A DNA stretch of 64,000 bases. It comes from Marinilabilia salmonicolor (lineage in GTDB: Bacteria; Bacteroidota; Bacteroidia; Bacteroidales; Marinilabiliaceae). The position numbers and the translations under genes are program-made. Each line of letters opens with the position of its first letter. The stretch's first letter is position 1. Below, one piece after another: positions 56,738 to 64,000 of this stretch. The stretch spans positions 248,001 to 312,000 of the forward strand of contig NZ_PVTS01000001.1 of assembly GCF_003003035.1 (NCBI RefSeq), written 5' to 3'. A model generated the notes under the pieces. The model was not told the DNA's origin. It did no database searches and saw only the letters and a list, made by a program, of their open reading frames with translations.

Positions 56738-57076
56738 ATGACAACAGATGAAAAAAATTGGGGAATGTATTGCCATCTGGCTGCCTTTGCCGGGTTGTTG
56801 ATTCCTTTTGGAAATGTGATTGGTCCGTTGGTAATATGGCTTCTTAAGAAAGATGAGTATCCTCATGTTGACATGGAGGGAAAAGAATCTTTAAATTTTC
56901 AGATTACTGTTTCTATTGCGGTTATGGTTGCAGGAGCCCTGAGTGTGGTTTTGATTGGCATTCCTTTGTTGATTGCCATTGTGGTTTTTACTTTAATTTT
57001 CATTATAAAAGCCATTATGGAAACGAATGAAGGACGATCGTATCGATATCCATATAATCTGAGGTTGATTAAATAA
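56738..57076 (+). CDS. DUF4870 domain membrane protein
   Basis: This 112-residue protein begins MTTDEKNWGMYCHLAAFAGL, with GNVIGPLVIWLLKKDEYPHV, FQITVSIAVMV and further hydrophobic segments, the DUF4870 (Tic20-like) pattern with about three transmembrane helices. Function is unknown. It precedes the WbuC-type cupin gene by ten bases and is probably co-transcribed with it. An inverted repeat with a T-run lies just upstream. Confidence 0.85.
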   Translation: MTTDEKNWGMYCHLAAFAGLLIPFGNVIGPLVIWLLKKDEYPHVDMEGKESLNFQITVSIAVMVAGALSVVLIGIPLLIAIVVFTLIFIIKAIMETNEGRSYRYPYNLRLIK

Positions 57077-57086
57077 TTCCTGCCTG

Positions 57087-57563
57087 ATGAAGTTAATTGA
57101 CGAGTCTTTGTTGGATGCCCTCTCGGCCGAAGCCGGATCTTCAGACCGAAAAAGGAAAAACCTGAATTATCACTTCGGAGATGCAGATGTGTTGCAACGC
57201 ATGCTGAATGCCTTTGAACCCGGAACTTATGTGCGTCCTCATAAGCATGAAAACCCTGCTAAGAGGGAAGTTTTTATTTTGCTTAGAGGTCGGTTGATGA
57301 TGTTCTTTTTTGATGATACGGGTCGGGTTACTCATCGTCAGCTACTGGATCCGGAAGCAGGGAAATATGCTGTGGAGATAGCCCCGGGCGAGTGGCATAT
57401 GGCAGTTTCTTTGGAGGCCGGGACGGTTGTTTATGAAGTGAAAGACGGCCCCTATGATCCATCCAGCGATAAACAGTTTGCACCATGGGCTCCGGCAGAG
57501 GGAACTCAGGATGCAGATGTCTGGCTGGAAAAGCTGATGGTGGATCATTTTACTGATCGGTAA
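57087..57563 (+). CDS. WbuC family cupin metalloprotein
   Basis: This 158-residue cupin-fold protein has metal ligands in [20 protein letters not shown] (His-x-His and Glu) and a late His in [10 protein letters not shown]. The N-terminus ([14 protein letters not shown]) and [11 protein letters not shown] match WbuC, a family found in O-antigen clusters of some bacteria and elsewhere. No surface-polysaccharide genes are near. The last 14 bases overlap the end of ilvD on the other strand. Confidence 0.82.
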   Translation: MKLIDESLLDALSAEAGSSDRKRKNLNYHFGDADVLQRMLNAFEPGTYVRPHKHENPAKREVFILLRGRLMMFFFDDTGRVTHRQLLDPEAGKYAVEIAPGEWHMAVSLEAGTVVYEVKDGPYDPSSDKQFAPWAPAEGTQDADVWLEKLMVDHFTDR

Positions 57564-59226
57564 CACACCCCTGAGAGGCTGATGCCACAGAGTTTCTGAA
57601 TTTTTTCAGAATTCCGGTTGCAGGTTTTTCTGTAGGTTTCCATCTCTTTTTCCGTTTTTCTATTTCTTCTTCTGCAAGGTCCACCTCCAGCAGATTCTTA
57701 TTGATGTCGATGGTAATGATATCTCCGTCTTGTATTAATCCAATCAGTCCTCCATTATAGGCTTCGGGGGTGATGTGCCCCACTACGAATCCGTGTGAAC
57801 CACCTGAAAACCGGCCATCGGTAATGAGCGCCACATCGTTGCCCAAACCTGCTCCCATCACGGCTCCTGTAGGCTTCAACATCTCCGGCATTCCGGGTGC
57901 CCCCTTGGGGCCGCTGTTTCGAATCACTATGACTTCCCCGGGTTTCACACTTTTTCCGATGCCTTCGATGGCTTCTTTTTCATCTTCAAATACATGGGCG
58001 GGGCCACTGAAGTGGGTCCCTTCTTTACCTGTAATTTTTGCTACAGCTCCTTCTGTTGCAAGGTTTCCATACAAAATCTGGATGTGTCCCGATTCTTTGA
58101 TGGGATGACTCACCGGGGCAATGATTTTTTGGTCTCCCGGTAGATCTGGAACCGATTCGAGGTTTTCGCCTATTGTTTTTCCCGTCACTGTCATAGGATT
58201 TCCATCAATCAGTCCTTCTTTTAGCAGGAATTTCATGACTGCCGGAATCCCTCCGATGTTGTGCAGGTCTTCCATCAGGTATCTCCCGCTTGGTTTCAAA
58301 TCTGCCAGATAGGGTGTTCTGTTGCTTATCTCCTGGAAATCATCGATGGAGAGCGGAATGTTTACCGATTTGGCCATGGCGATGAGGTGAATAACTGCAT
58401 TGGTGGAGCCTCCCATTGCCATGATGAGTGTGATGGCATTTTCGAAAGCTTTTCGGGTCATGATGTCCCGGGGTTTGATGTCATTCTCCAAAACCGCTTT
58501 GATTGCAGATGCCATTGTTTGTGCCTCATCTCTTTTTTGGGGACTCACCGCAGGGTTGGATGAGGTGTAGGGCAGACTCATGCCCATGCACTCGATTGCT
58601 GCGGCAATGGAGTTTGCAGTGTACATGCCACCACAGGCTCCTGCTCCCGGTATGCTGTGTCTGATGATGCCTTTGTAATCGAAATCGGAGATTTTCCCGC
58701 GTAGTTTTTCTCCATAAGCTTCAAAGGCCGAGACGATGTTCAGGTCTTTGTCTTTCCAGCTTCCTTTTTTTACGGTTCCACCGTACATCAGAATAGCCGG
58801 TCGGTTTAGGCGTCCCAGCGCAATCATGGCTCCCGGCATATTTTTGTCGCATCCTACGATGGGTATTACGGCATCGTAAAACTGGGCACTAACAACGGTT
58901 TCTATAGAGTCGGCAATAAGCTCTCTGGATGGAAGAGAATATTTCATGCCCTCCGTACCGTTGGTTATGCCATCGCTAACTCCTATGGTATGAAAAATCA
59001 GCCCGTAAAGGTCTTTTTGCCGGTCAACTTCCTTTTTTACCATGGTGGCTATGTCGTTGAGATGCATATTGCAGGGATTTCCCTGAAAACCGGTGCTTAC
59101 GATTCCTACCTGAGCTTTTTTCTGGTCGTCTTCACTCATCCCGATGGCATAGAGCATGGCTTGCGCTGCCGGCAGACTTTCATCCTGTGTGATGAGGCGA
59201 CTGTATTTATTGAGTTGATTTTCCAT
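57550..59226 (-). CDS. ilvD: Dihydroxy-acid dehydratase
   Basis: This 558-residue iron-sulfur dehydratase acts in valine and isoleucine synthesis. The cluster cysteines are in [19 protein letters not shown] and [13 protein letters not shown], and the C-terminal [20 protein letters not shown] is present. The frame extends to 59337, but [20 protein letters not shown] from the ATG at 59226 fits the family start. It stands apart from other branched-chain genes, and its 3' end overlaps wbuC tail-to-tail. Confidence 0.93.
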   Translation of the reverse strand: MENQLNKYSRLITQDESLPAAQAMLYAIGMSEDDQKKAQVGIVSTGFQGNPCNMHLNDIATMVKKEVDRQKDLYGLIFHTIGVSDGITNGTEGMKYSLPSRELIADSIETVVSAQFYDAVIPIVGCDKNMPGAMIALGRLNRPAILMYGGTVKKGSWKDKDLNIVSAFEAYGEKLRGKISDFDYKGIIRHSIPGAGACGGMYTANSIAAAIECMGMSLPYTSSNPAVSPQKRDEAQTMASAIKAVLENDIKPRDIMTRKAFENAITLIMAMGGSTNAVIHLIAMAKSVNIPLSIDDFQEISNRTPYLADLKPSGRYLMEDLHNIGGIPAVMKFLLKEGLIDGNPMTVTGKTIGENLESVPDLPGDQKIIAPVSHPIKESGHIQILYGNLATEGAVAKITGKEGTHFSGPAHVFEDEKEAIEGIGKSVKPGEVIVIRNSGPKGAPGMPEMLKPTGAVMGAGLGNDVALITDGRFSGGSHGFVVGHITPEAYNGGLIGLIQDGDIITIDINKNLLEVDLAEEEIEKRKKRWKPTEKPATGILKKFRNSVASASQGCVTDQ

Positions 59227-59420
59227 AATCCTGTTTTTTGATATGTTAAAATGATTTATTAGGTGGTTGAACATCGCAATAAATGGTTGGTAAAACGAAG
59301 TTCGACTCAGCCAATTAATCATGTTAGAGTGTAACAAGATGTTTCCTGTTATTGTTGGATAGGGTGGGTTTTTTTCTTTTCCTTAATTTGTTTTAGAGTG
59401 GCAGGCAGGTCAAATGGTGA

Positions 59421-59448
59421 AAATAAAGGATGTTTTTGTCCTTTATTT
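59421..59448 (+). promoter_or_regulatory. Perfect 10-bp inverted repeat over the -33 box (candidate operator)
   Basis: AAATAAAGGA (59421-59430) and TCCTTTATTT (59439-59448) are perfect inverted repeats whose 8-base centre contains the TTTTTG of the -33 element. A repressor bound here would block the promoter. Confidence 0.5.
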
Positions 59449-59466
59449 AAGGGTTTTGTATATTTG
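59435..59466 (+). promoter_or_regulatory. Promoter of the small membrane protein gene
   Basis: TTTG (59435-59438), 20 bases, then TATATTTG (59459-59466) is an exact match to the Bacteroidota TTTG-N19-21-TAnnTTTG promoter. Transcription would begin near 59473, about 40 bases before the start codon. Confidence 0.75.
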
Positions 59467-59512
59467 TTAGGTAAAAATCTCTTGTGTTGAACCTTGAGCT
59501 TGAATTATAGTA

Positions 59513-59950
59513 ATGAGAAAAACCATTTTATTTGCCATAATTATTCTGACGTTTTGGGCCGGAGCAGTAAGTTCCATAAGTTTTATGGAAGCCTGGATTA
59601 AGTTTCAGGCACCCGGGGTAACTTTACCCATTGGGTTGAGTATTGGGATGAAAGTTTTCAGAGTATTAAATTTTATAGAATGGGCCTTATTGCTATCCTA
59701 TTCGGCCATTCTGATGTTGAGCATCAGAAAGCTGTCTCCTTTAGTTAAAAGTCTTTCAGGTGTTTTAATGCTCGTGTTGCTTGTTCAGACCTTTGTTCTC
59801 TTGCCCGCTCTTTCAGACAGAGCATTAATGATCATTGACGGAAAGCAGGTTGCCGACTCCCTGGATCATCTTTATTATGTGATACTTGAAGTTGTTAAAG
59901 TAACTTTTTTAATTGTTTTATCTGTCAAGTTGGGCAGACGACAATTTTGA
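59513..59950 (+). CDS. Small four-helix membrane protein of unknown function
   Basis: This 145-residue protein has hydrophobic segments at about 5-24, 40-70, 75-100 and 118-140. It begins MRKTILFAIIILTFWAGAVS. I do not recognise the family with confidence; the PGVTLPIGLSIGMKVFRVLN and LPALSDRALMIIDGK stretches are the most distinctive. It has the clearest promoter in the window, overlapped by a perfect inverted repeat, so it is probably regulated. It converges on the NDH-2 gene. Confidence 0.7.
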   Translation: MRKTILFAIIILTFWAGAVSSISFMEAWIKFQAPGVTLPIGLSIGMKVFRVLNFIEWALLLSYSAILMLSIRKLSPLVKSLSGVLMLVLLVQTFVLLPALSDRALMIIDGKQVADSLDHLYYVILEVVKVTFLIVLSVKLGRRQF

Positions 59951-59987
59951 AAACTGGTTTTTCTCAATCGTTGATATGCTCGTTTTA

Positions 59988-61262
59988 TCAGATGTTTTTT
60001 CCTGAGGTGAGAATTAATCGCAGGGAAGTATTTTTGGTCACATAAAGCCAGGCCCAGTTGATGAAAATAATGAGTCGGTTTCGAACACTCAGGATGAGCA
60101 TCAGATGTAAAAACATCCAAACGAGCCAGGCAAAATAGCCCTTAAACCTGATGAAAGGAAGGTCAACGACCGCCTTGTTACGTCCGATGGTAGCCATGGA
60201 GCCCAGGTCTTTGTATTTGTAATCGGTCACCGGTTTTCCTTGTTCACTTTGTTTTAAATTTCGGGCCAGTAATTTTGCCTGGTTGATAGCCACGTTGGCT
60301 ACCTGTGGGTGTCCGTTGGGATAATCGGGGGTTTCCATGTAGGCAATGTCTCCTACTGCAAAAATATTGTCGAATCCCCGGATTTTGTTTTGGCGGTTTA
60401 CAATTATTCGGTTGCCACGTGCAATGGATTCTGCCGGAATTCCACGGGTCTCCCTTCCCGTCACTCCTGCTGCCCAGATAACGGTGGCAGATTTAATGGT
60501 TTCTCCCGAACTGAGAGTGAGGTTTTCTCCGTCATAATCTTTTACAAAGGTATTTTTCAGGAGGACCACACCCATTTTTTTCAGATATTTTTCAGCCGCC
60601 TGCCCCGATGCTTTACTCATGTTGTTAAGTACATGATTGCTCCCCTCAACCAGGCGAATGGTAAATTTAGACAGATCGATGTCGTGATAATCTTTGGGAA
60701 GAATTTCTTTTTTTATCTCTGAAAATGCTCCTGCAAGTTCTACTCCGGTTGGACCGGCACCAACAATGGTCAGGTTCAGCATCCGTTCTCGGTCTTCCCT
60801 GGGGGCGGCGATTACCTTCTCAAAGGTTGTAAGAATGTGATTTCTGATGGTTATGGATTGATAGGTTGTTTTTAGTGAGAATGCATTTTTCTGAATGTTG
60901 GCGTTTCCGAAATAATTGGTTCTGCAACCGGTGGCCAGAACCAGGTAGTCGTAAGGGAAATCACCAATGGTCGTGGTAATGGTTTGTTCTTCAGGGTTTA
61001 CCTGAAGCATCTCTGTCATGCGTATTTGAATGTGAGATCTGCTTTTGAAAATATTTCTGAATGGAAAAGAGATGCTTGCCGGTTCAATTTGGGATGTGGC
61101 AACCTGATAAAATAAGGGTTGAAACTGGTGGTGATTGATTTTGTCTATCAACAGGACATTGAAAAGTCGTTTGTCCAGATTTCGTACCAACTGAAGTCCG
61201 GCAAACCCTCCTCCTACCACAATTACCTGTTTTTTGCCCCGGAGGTCTTGTTTCTTAACCAT
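59988..61262 (-). CDS. ndh: Type II NADH dehydrogenase (NDH-2)
   Basis: This 424-residue FAD flavoenzyme passes electrons from NADH to quinone without pumping protons. The FAD motif is VVGGGFAGLQLVR, the NADH motif TIVGAGPTGVELAGAF, and the second FAD contact NIFAVGDIAYM. The hydrophobic C-terminus (VWMFLHLMLILSV and INWAWLYV) binds the membrane. It is monocistronic. The region upstream (609 bases) has no gene. Confidence 0.92.
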   Translation of the reverse strand: MVKKQDLRGKKQVIVVGGGFAGLQLVRNLDKRLFNVLLIDKINHHQFQPLFYQVATSQIEPASISFPFRNIFKSRSHIQIRMTEMLQVNPEEQTITTTIGDFPYDYLVLATGCRTNYFGNANIQKNAFSLKTTYQSITIRNHILTTFEKVIAAPREDRERMLNLTIVGAGPTGVELAGAFSEIKKEILPKDYHDIDLSKFTIRLVEGSNHVLNNMSKASGQAAEKYLKKMGVVLLKNTFVKDYDGENLTLSSGETIKSATVIWAAGVTGRETRGIPAESIARGNRIIVNRQNKIRGFDNIFAVGDIAYMETPDYPNGHPQVANVAINQAKLLARNLKQSEQGKPVTDYKYKDLGSMATIGRNKAVVDLPFIRFKGYFAWLVWMFLHLMLILSVRNRLIIFINWAWLYVTKNTSLRLILTSGKNI

Positions 61263-61871
61263 AATTTTCTGTTATTTTTCCTGATAAATGATTGTGTTGT
61301 CTGCCAATAAAACAGAACGGGAGGCCTTATGTTTGCTGATTTATGGAATTTTTTCTTTAATTAGGAAAAAATAAGATGAGGTTGTCCGAAAATGAGATTT
61401 GTAAAATAAAAATAGTGTAGAGGTTGCTGCTCTTTTCAACAGCACTTATGTAACAATAGTCCGTTATCTCGAAGTTCGGGATTGTAAAGAATTAGTATTT
61501 AACCGCTTGCAATTAATGGTCTGTTCTGCATTAAGAAGCATACTATCAATGTCTTGTGGTTTTATTTTGGCTCTGGTTTAAATTAAATTCGCGATAATAA
61601 TACAAATGGTTTATTTACAGTATGTTAAGCCTTCGTAATTGTCGATAGAAGTTGTTGGCTCCCTGTCGGGGACCTTTTCTATTAAGGCGATTTACCCCCA
61701 TTCGGGGACATGTAATAATCACCATTTTAAACTAGAGCCTTTTTTATAATCTAAAAATCTATTGATGTAAGAGAGTGCTGAGTATTCTCATACAGAACTT
61801 TCAGTCTGAAGAGTGTCTGAGATATGTGATTTGACGGGGGTGGAAGAGCTCATCAGCCACCCCTGTTTTGT
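61263..61871. other. 609-bp gene-free region between NDH-2 and DUF1080 genes
   Basis: No plausible coding frame is present. Two short hairpins sharing TCGGGGAC lie at 61658-61672 (CCCTGTCGGG core) and 61696-61707 (CCCC ATTC GGGG). A strong stem GGGGTGG/CCACCCC (61837-61863) is followed on the plus strand by TGTTTTGTTT. No clear promoter box was found. It could hold a small RNA or decayed repeats. Confidence 0.5.
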
Positions 61872-61873
61872 TT
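61837..61873 (+). terminator. Terminator-like hairpin, better oriented on the plus strand
   Basis: GGGGTGG (61837-61843) and CCACCCC (61857-61863) form a perfect 7-bp stem, then TGTTTTGTTT on the plus strand. The annotated gene beside it ends from the other direction, and on that strand no T-run follows. Confidence 0.5.
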
Positions 61874-62753
61874 AATGAAAGAATTTTTCGTATTGTCCGG
61901 GAAATTGATCCAGTTGTTTGATTTTGATATCTTTAAAATAAACTTCACCAGCTTCACTCTGAATCTGAATTTTGCCACTCTCCAGCGGTTGGGTTCCCTC
62001 TTCGGTTGTCATTCTGGAGTTTTGCAACACCATTACCACTTCCCCGTTTACTATGTGCAGGCTTTTTCCGTTGAAGCAGATGAGTTCCAGGGTCGTCCAT
62101 TCTCCCGGAGCGCTTTCGTAATCGGCACTTCGTAAACAAAAAGCATCACGGCCACTACTTCCGCCAATGGGAATGAATGGTTCTTCATGTCCGGCAACCG
62201 TATTCATCATTCCTTCCTGGGGAAATGCCCGCACATCAATGGCGGTGTTCCCGATGGCCCAGTAATCGCCCATGTGACCTTCCATGATTTGAAATTCCTG
62301 TGACAGCATCCACGAACGCCAGTAATCAACTCCTGCTTCGCCATTTGAATGGTAAAGAAGTCCGGAATCAAGAAGTTTGTCTTTGCGGGGTTCCCACTTT
62401 TTATCCCCCCATTTTACTTTTAGCTTCAAGTGGTAATTGCTGAAAGATTCTTTAGTAAAAACAGCTCCGTAATATTCGCCGGTTATTTTTAGAACAGGAA
62501 CTCCGTTTTCTTCAATTACGGAAAATACGTTGTTGATGTTTTTGTTGTAACCGACGGGGGCAATGGTATCACCGTTTTCATCCAATGGCTGGCTGCCGTT
62601 GTAAGCGTTCTGATGCTTGAAACTCAGATACATTTCCCATTTGGATAAGTCCTTGTTCAGCAGGTTTTCCCACTCATCTTCGGGGCTGAAAGAAGTTAAA
62701 GAAAGTGCGGTCAGAATTGCCACTGCTATCGAAAATTGTGTGTGATGTTTCAT
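61872..62753 (-). CDS. DUF1080 (3-keto-disaccharide hydrolase-like) exported protein
   Basis: This 293-residue protein has a signal peptide (MKHHTQFSIAVAILTALSLT), then a single concanavalin-like DUF1080 domain: EWENLLNKDLSKWEMYLSF, GLLYHSNGEAG, WMLSQEFQIMEGHMGDYW and SGKIQIQSEAGEVYFKDIKI. Family members bind or cleave glycans; some act on 3-keto sugars. No oxidoreductase partner is adjacent. It diverges from the fur gene. Confidence 0.85.
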   Translation of the reverse strand: MKHHTQFSIAVAILTALSLTSFSPEDEWENLLNKDLSKWEMYLSFKHQNAYNGSQPLDENGDTIAPVGYNKNINNVFSVIEENGVPVLKITGEYYGAVFTKESFSNYHLKLKVKWGDKKWEPRKDKLLDSGLLYHSNGEAGVDYWRSWMLSQEFQIMEGHMGDYWAIGNTAIDVRAFPQEGMMNTVAGHEEPFIPIGGSSGRDAFCLRSADYESAPGEWTTLELICFNGKSLHIVNGEVVMVLQNSRMTTEEGTQPLESGKIQIQSEAGEVYFKDIKIKQLDQFPGQYEKFFH

Positions 62754-62890
62754 CTTTAGTTTTGTTTTTATTGGTTTTGTTCTCTCAGTTTAAGACTATT
62801 AAAGTACTAAAAATTTCTTTCATCTGTGCGGATTTGGAATTCATTGGGGAAGTGTTATTGGTATTACTCTACGAAGAAAATGTTTTTTAA

Positions 62891-62931
62891 TGAAACAATG
62901 TTTCAACTGAATTGTTGTTTTATTAAATTTG
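62891..62931 (+). promoter_or_regulatory. fur promoter with overlapping palindrome
   Basis: TGAAACAATGTTTCA (62891-62905) is a palindrome with 6-bp arms. Its right arm overlaps the -33 position (TTTC, 62901-62904), 19 bases before the exact -7 box TAAATTTG (62924-62931). The start codon follows 14 bases later. This layout fits autoregulation by the Fur-type protein. Confidence 0.55.
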
Positions 62932-62945
62932 TGCTTTATTTTCAA

Positions 62946-63386
62946 ATGTATTCTATGACAGCATCAGAAATATTAGATCATCATAAAGTGAAAAAGACTG
63001 CACCTCGCATCGCTTTATTGCACGCTTTACAGGAGGTATCCGGCCCTCAATCCGAAGGTGAGATTAAGGACCTGATGGGTGAATTGTACGACCGGGCAAC
63101 TTTTTATCGGAGCGTTCAGACCCTTACCCATGCCGGAATTATTCATCGCATTGTCGCTGATAATGTGATGGTAAAATATGCACTGAACAATTGTGAAAAT
63201 GGGCACCATCACCAGGTGGATCATGCTCATTTCTATTGTCGGAAATGTCACAATCTTTTTTGTCTGAAAAGCATTAAGGTGCAAGCGTTGAACCTTCCGG
63301 CCGGCTTTGTGGATGAAGAGCATGATTTGGTGATTCGGGGTATTTGTAATCAATGTAGTGATTCACCGACGGTTGAAAATGAATAG
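62946..63386 (+). CDS. Fur family metal-responsive repressor
   Basis: This 146-residue protein has a winged-helix part at about 5-85 (VKKTAPRIALLHAL; ATFYRSVQTLTHAGIIHR) and a dimerisation/metal part with HHHQVDHAHFYCRKC and a later ICNQC, giving two CxxC pairs for structural zinc. It is not clearly Fur, Zur or PerR. The short loop and histidine-rich centre suit zinc or iron sensing. A TonB-dependent receptor gene follows 33 bases later on the same strand, a likely target. ATG at 62946 or 62955 are both possible starts. Confidence 0.88.
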   Translation: MYSMTASEILDHHKVKKTAPRIALLHALQEVSGPQSEGEIKDLMGELYDRATFYRSVQTLTHAGIIHRIVADNVMVKYALNNCENGHHHQVDHAHFYCRKCHNLFCLKSIKVQALNLPAGFVDEEHDLVIRGICNQCSDSPTVENE

Positions 63387-63419
63387 AGTGAAAAAATCCG
63401 GTGTTTCGATTTGATTTTT

Positions 63420-64000
63420 ATGATGGTGTTGAATATGAAAAGTGTTTTTCTGTGGTTGCTGCTGTTGGTGAGTTCAGGGTTAACGGGCCAGTCAAGTTTA
63501 TCACTGCAAGGGGTGGTTACTTGTCAGCACAATGATCCTTTGCCGGGGGCAGTGGTTCACATCAAATCCTTGGGGCTGGGGACGGTGACCGATGAAGACG
63601 GGGCTTTTTTGATAAAAAATATTTCTTCCGGAAAATATGTGGTTGAGGTGTCTTTTTTGGGCTATGAGCCCTGGTTAAGAGAAATTGACATCAACGAACA
63701 GGTGCCGCTGCATATTTCTTTGCAGCGTGAAGATCATTCGCTGAACGAAGTGGTGGTGGAAGGAACCTATCGAAGTATTTTGAACAGGGAAGATTCACGA
63801 AGTGTGGCGGTTGTGGATCGGAAATTTATCGAGGATAATCGTTCCGGAAGTTTGATGCAGACCCTCAGGCGGTTGCCCGGCATCAGTTCCATCGATATTG
63901 GTTCAGGACAATCGAAGCCCTTGATTCGGGGCCTTGGCTTCGATCGTGTGGTGGTGGCAGAAAACGGGGTGGCACATCAGGGGCAGCAATGGGGAGCTGA
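63420..64000 (+). CDS. TonB-dependent outer-membrane receptor, 5' part (cut by window end)
   Basis: At least 193 codons are open to the window edge. A signal peptide (MKSVFLWLLLLVSSGLTGQ, from an internal ATG at 63435) is followed by a carboxypeptidase-regulatory-like domain (LPGAVVHIKSLGLGTVTDED, VEVSFLGYEPW) and the start of the plug (LRRLPGISSIDIGSG, IRGLGFDRVVVAENGV, GQQWGAD). This layout is usual for Bacteroidota receptors of metal chelates and related ligands. Its place just behind the Fur-family gene suggests metal uptake. Two start codons (63420, 63435) are possible. Confidence 0.85.
   Translation, partial: MMVLNMKSVFLWLLLLVSSGLTGQSSLSLQGVVTCQHNDPLPGAVVHIKSLGLGTVTDEDGAFLIKNISSGKYVVEVSFLGYEPWLREIDINEQVPLHISLQREDHSLNEVVVEGTYRSILNREDSRSVAVVDRKFIEDNRSGSLMQTLRRLPGISSIDIGSGQSKPLIRGLGFDRVVVAENGVAHQGQQWGA

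Noticed and set aside
59970-59992. Minus-strand AAAACGAGCATATC resembling the leader-element 5' arm
   Set aside because: It lies at the end of the NDH-2 gene with no 3' arm; a match of this length can be chance.
61381-61395. GGTTGTCCGAAAAT resembling GGTTGTCCGGAAAAT near 19366
   Set aside because: Only about 14 bases match, with no inverted partner or direct repeat, so there is no support for a mobile-element end.
61655-61710. Possible CRISPR repeats around the two TCGGGGAC motifs
   Set aside because: Only eight bases repeat, twice, with no regular spacer pattern and no cas genes.

Overview
The window reads as chromosomal DNA of a member of the Bacteroidota, most likely class Bacteroidia and perhaps near the Marinilabiliales or Prolixibacteraceae (the order is inference). 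Evidence includes gldD and gldE beside ssb and a phosphopantetheinyl transferase, a 30-residue AURKAIP1/COX24-type protein between HU and RNase G, a bacterial geranylgeranylglyceryl-phosphate-synthase-like gene, zinc-ligand-poor L36, and promoters of the phylum's TTTG/TAnnTTTG type. There is no tRNA, rRNA, CRISPR array or prophage, and no intact insertion sequence.

Layout. 1-6.4 kb: a MATE exporter runs tail-to-tail into a four-gene MCE/Mla-type lipid transporter operon, followed by a small unknown gene and a D-lactate dehydrogenase. 6.5-8.7 kb: a divergent EF-G paralogue with a degenerate GTPase core. 9.3-14.8 kb: a DUF190 gene, the GGGP synthase, then the minus-strand run ssb-gldE-gldD-PPTase, and mutY. 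14.9-22.5 kb, plus strand: HU, the 30-residue basic protein, RNase E/G, a Tat-exported Fe-S aldo/keto reductase, a DUF6599-like secreted protein, and a 992-residue protein joining two receiver-like domains to a PPDK-type ATP-grasp domain. 22.8-25.4 kb, minus strand: fabD and an M28 peptidase.

25.7-43.7 kb is an almost unbroken str-S10-spc-alpha ribosomal run (rpsL to rplQ, with fusA, secY, map, infA and rpoA), then enolase and a eukaryote-type citrate synthase. 47-56.3 kb is a signalling district: a propeller/SpoIIE phosphatase, a membrane pseudo-histidine-kinase with an intact receiver, EttA, and a receiver-adenylate cyclase. 56.7-64 kb holds DUF4870, a WbuC-type cupin, ilvD, a small membrane protein, NDH-2, a DUF1080 protein, a Fur regulator and the start of a TonB-dependent receptor.

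Most of the window is housekeeping. The less ordinary signals are: (1) a dispersed leader element with three fuller copies (two ending exactly at a start codon) and one 3'-half copy, whose ends can pair across a tandem G-A mismatch; (2) two copies of a 155-bp MITE-like element, each with 9-10 bp direct repeats, one inserted exactly at the fabD stop codon; (3) two signalling proteins with decayed catalytic sites beside intact receiver domains; (4) the non-canonical EF-G; and (5) perfect or near-perfect palindromes over the -33 boxes of the fur promoter and of a small membrane-protein promoter.
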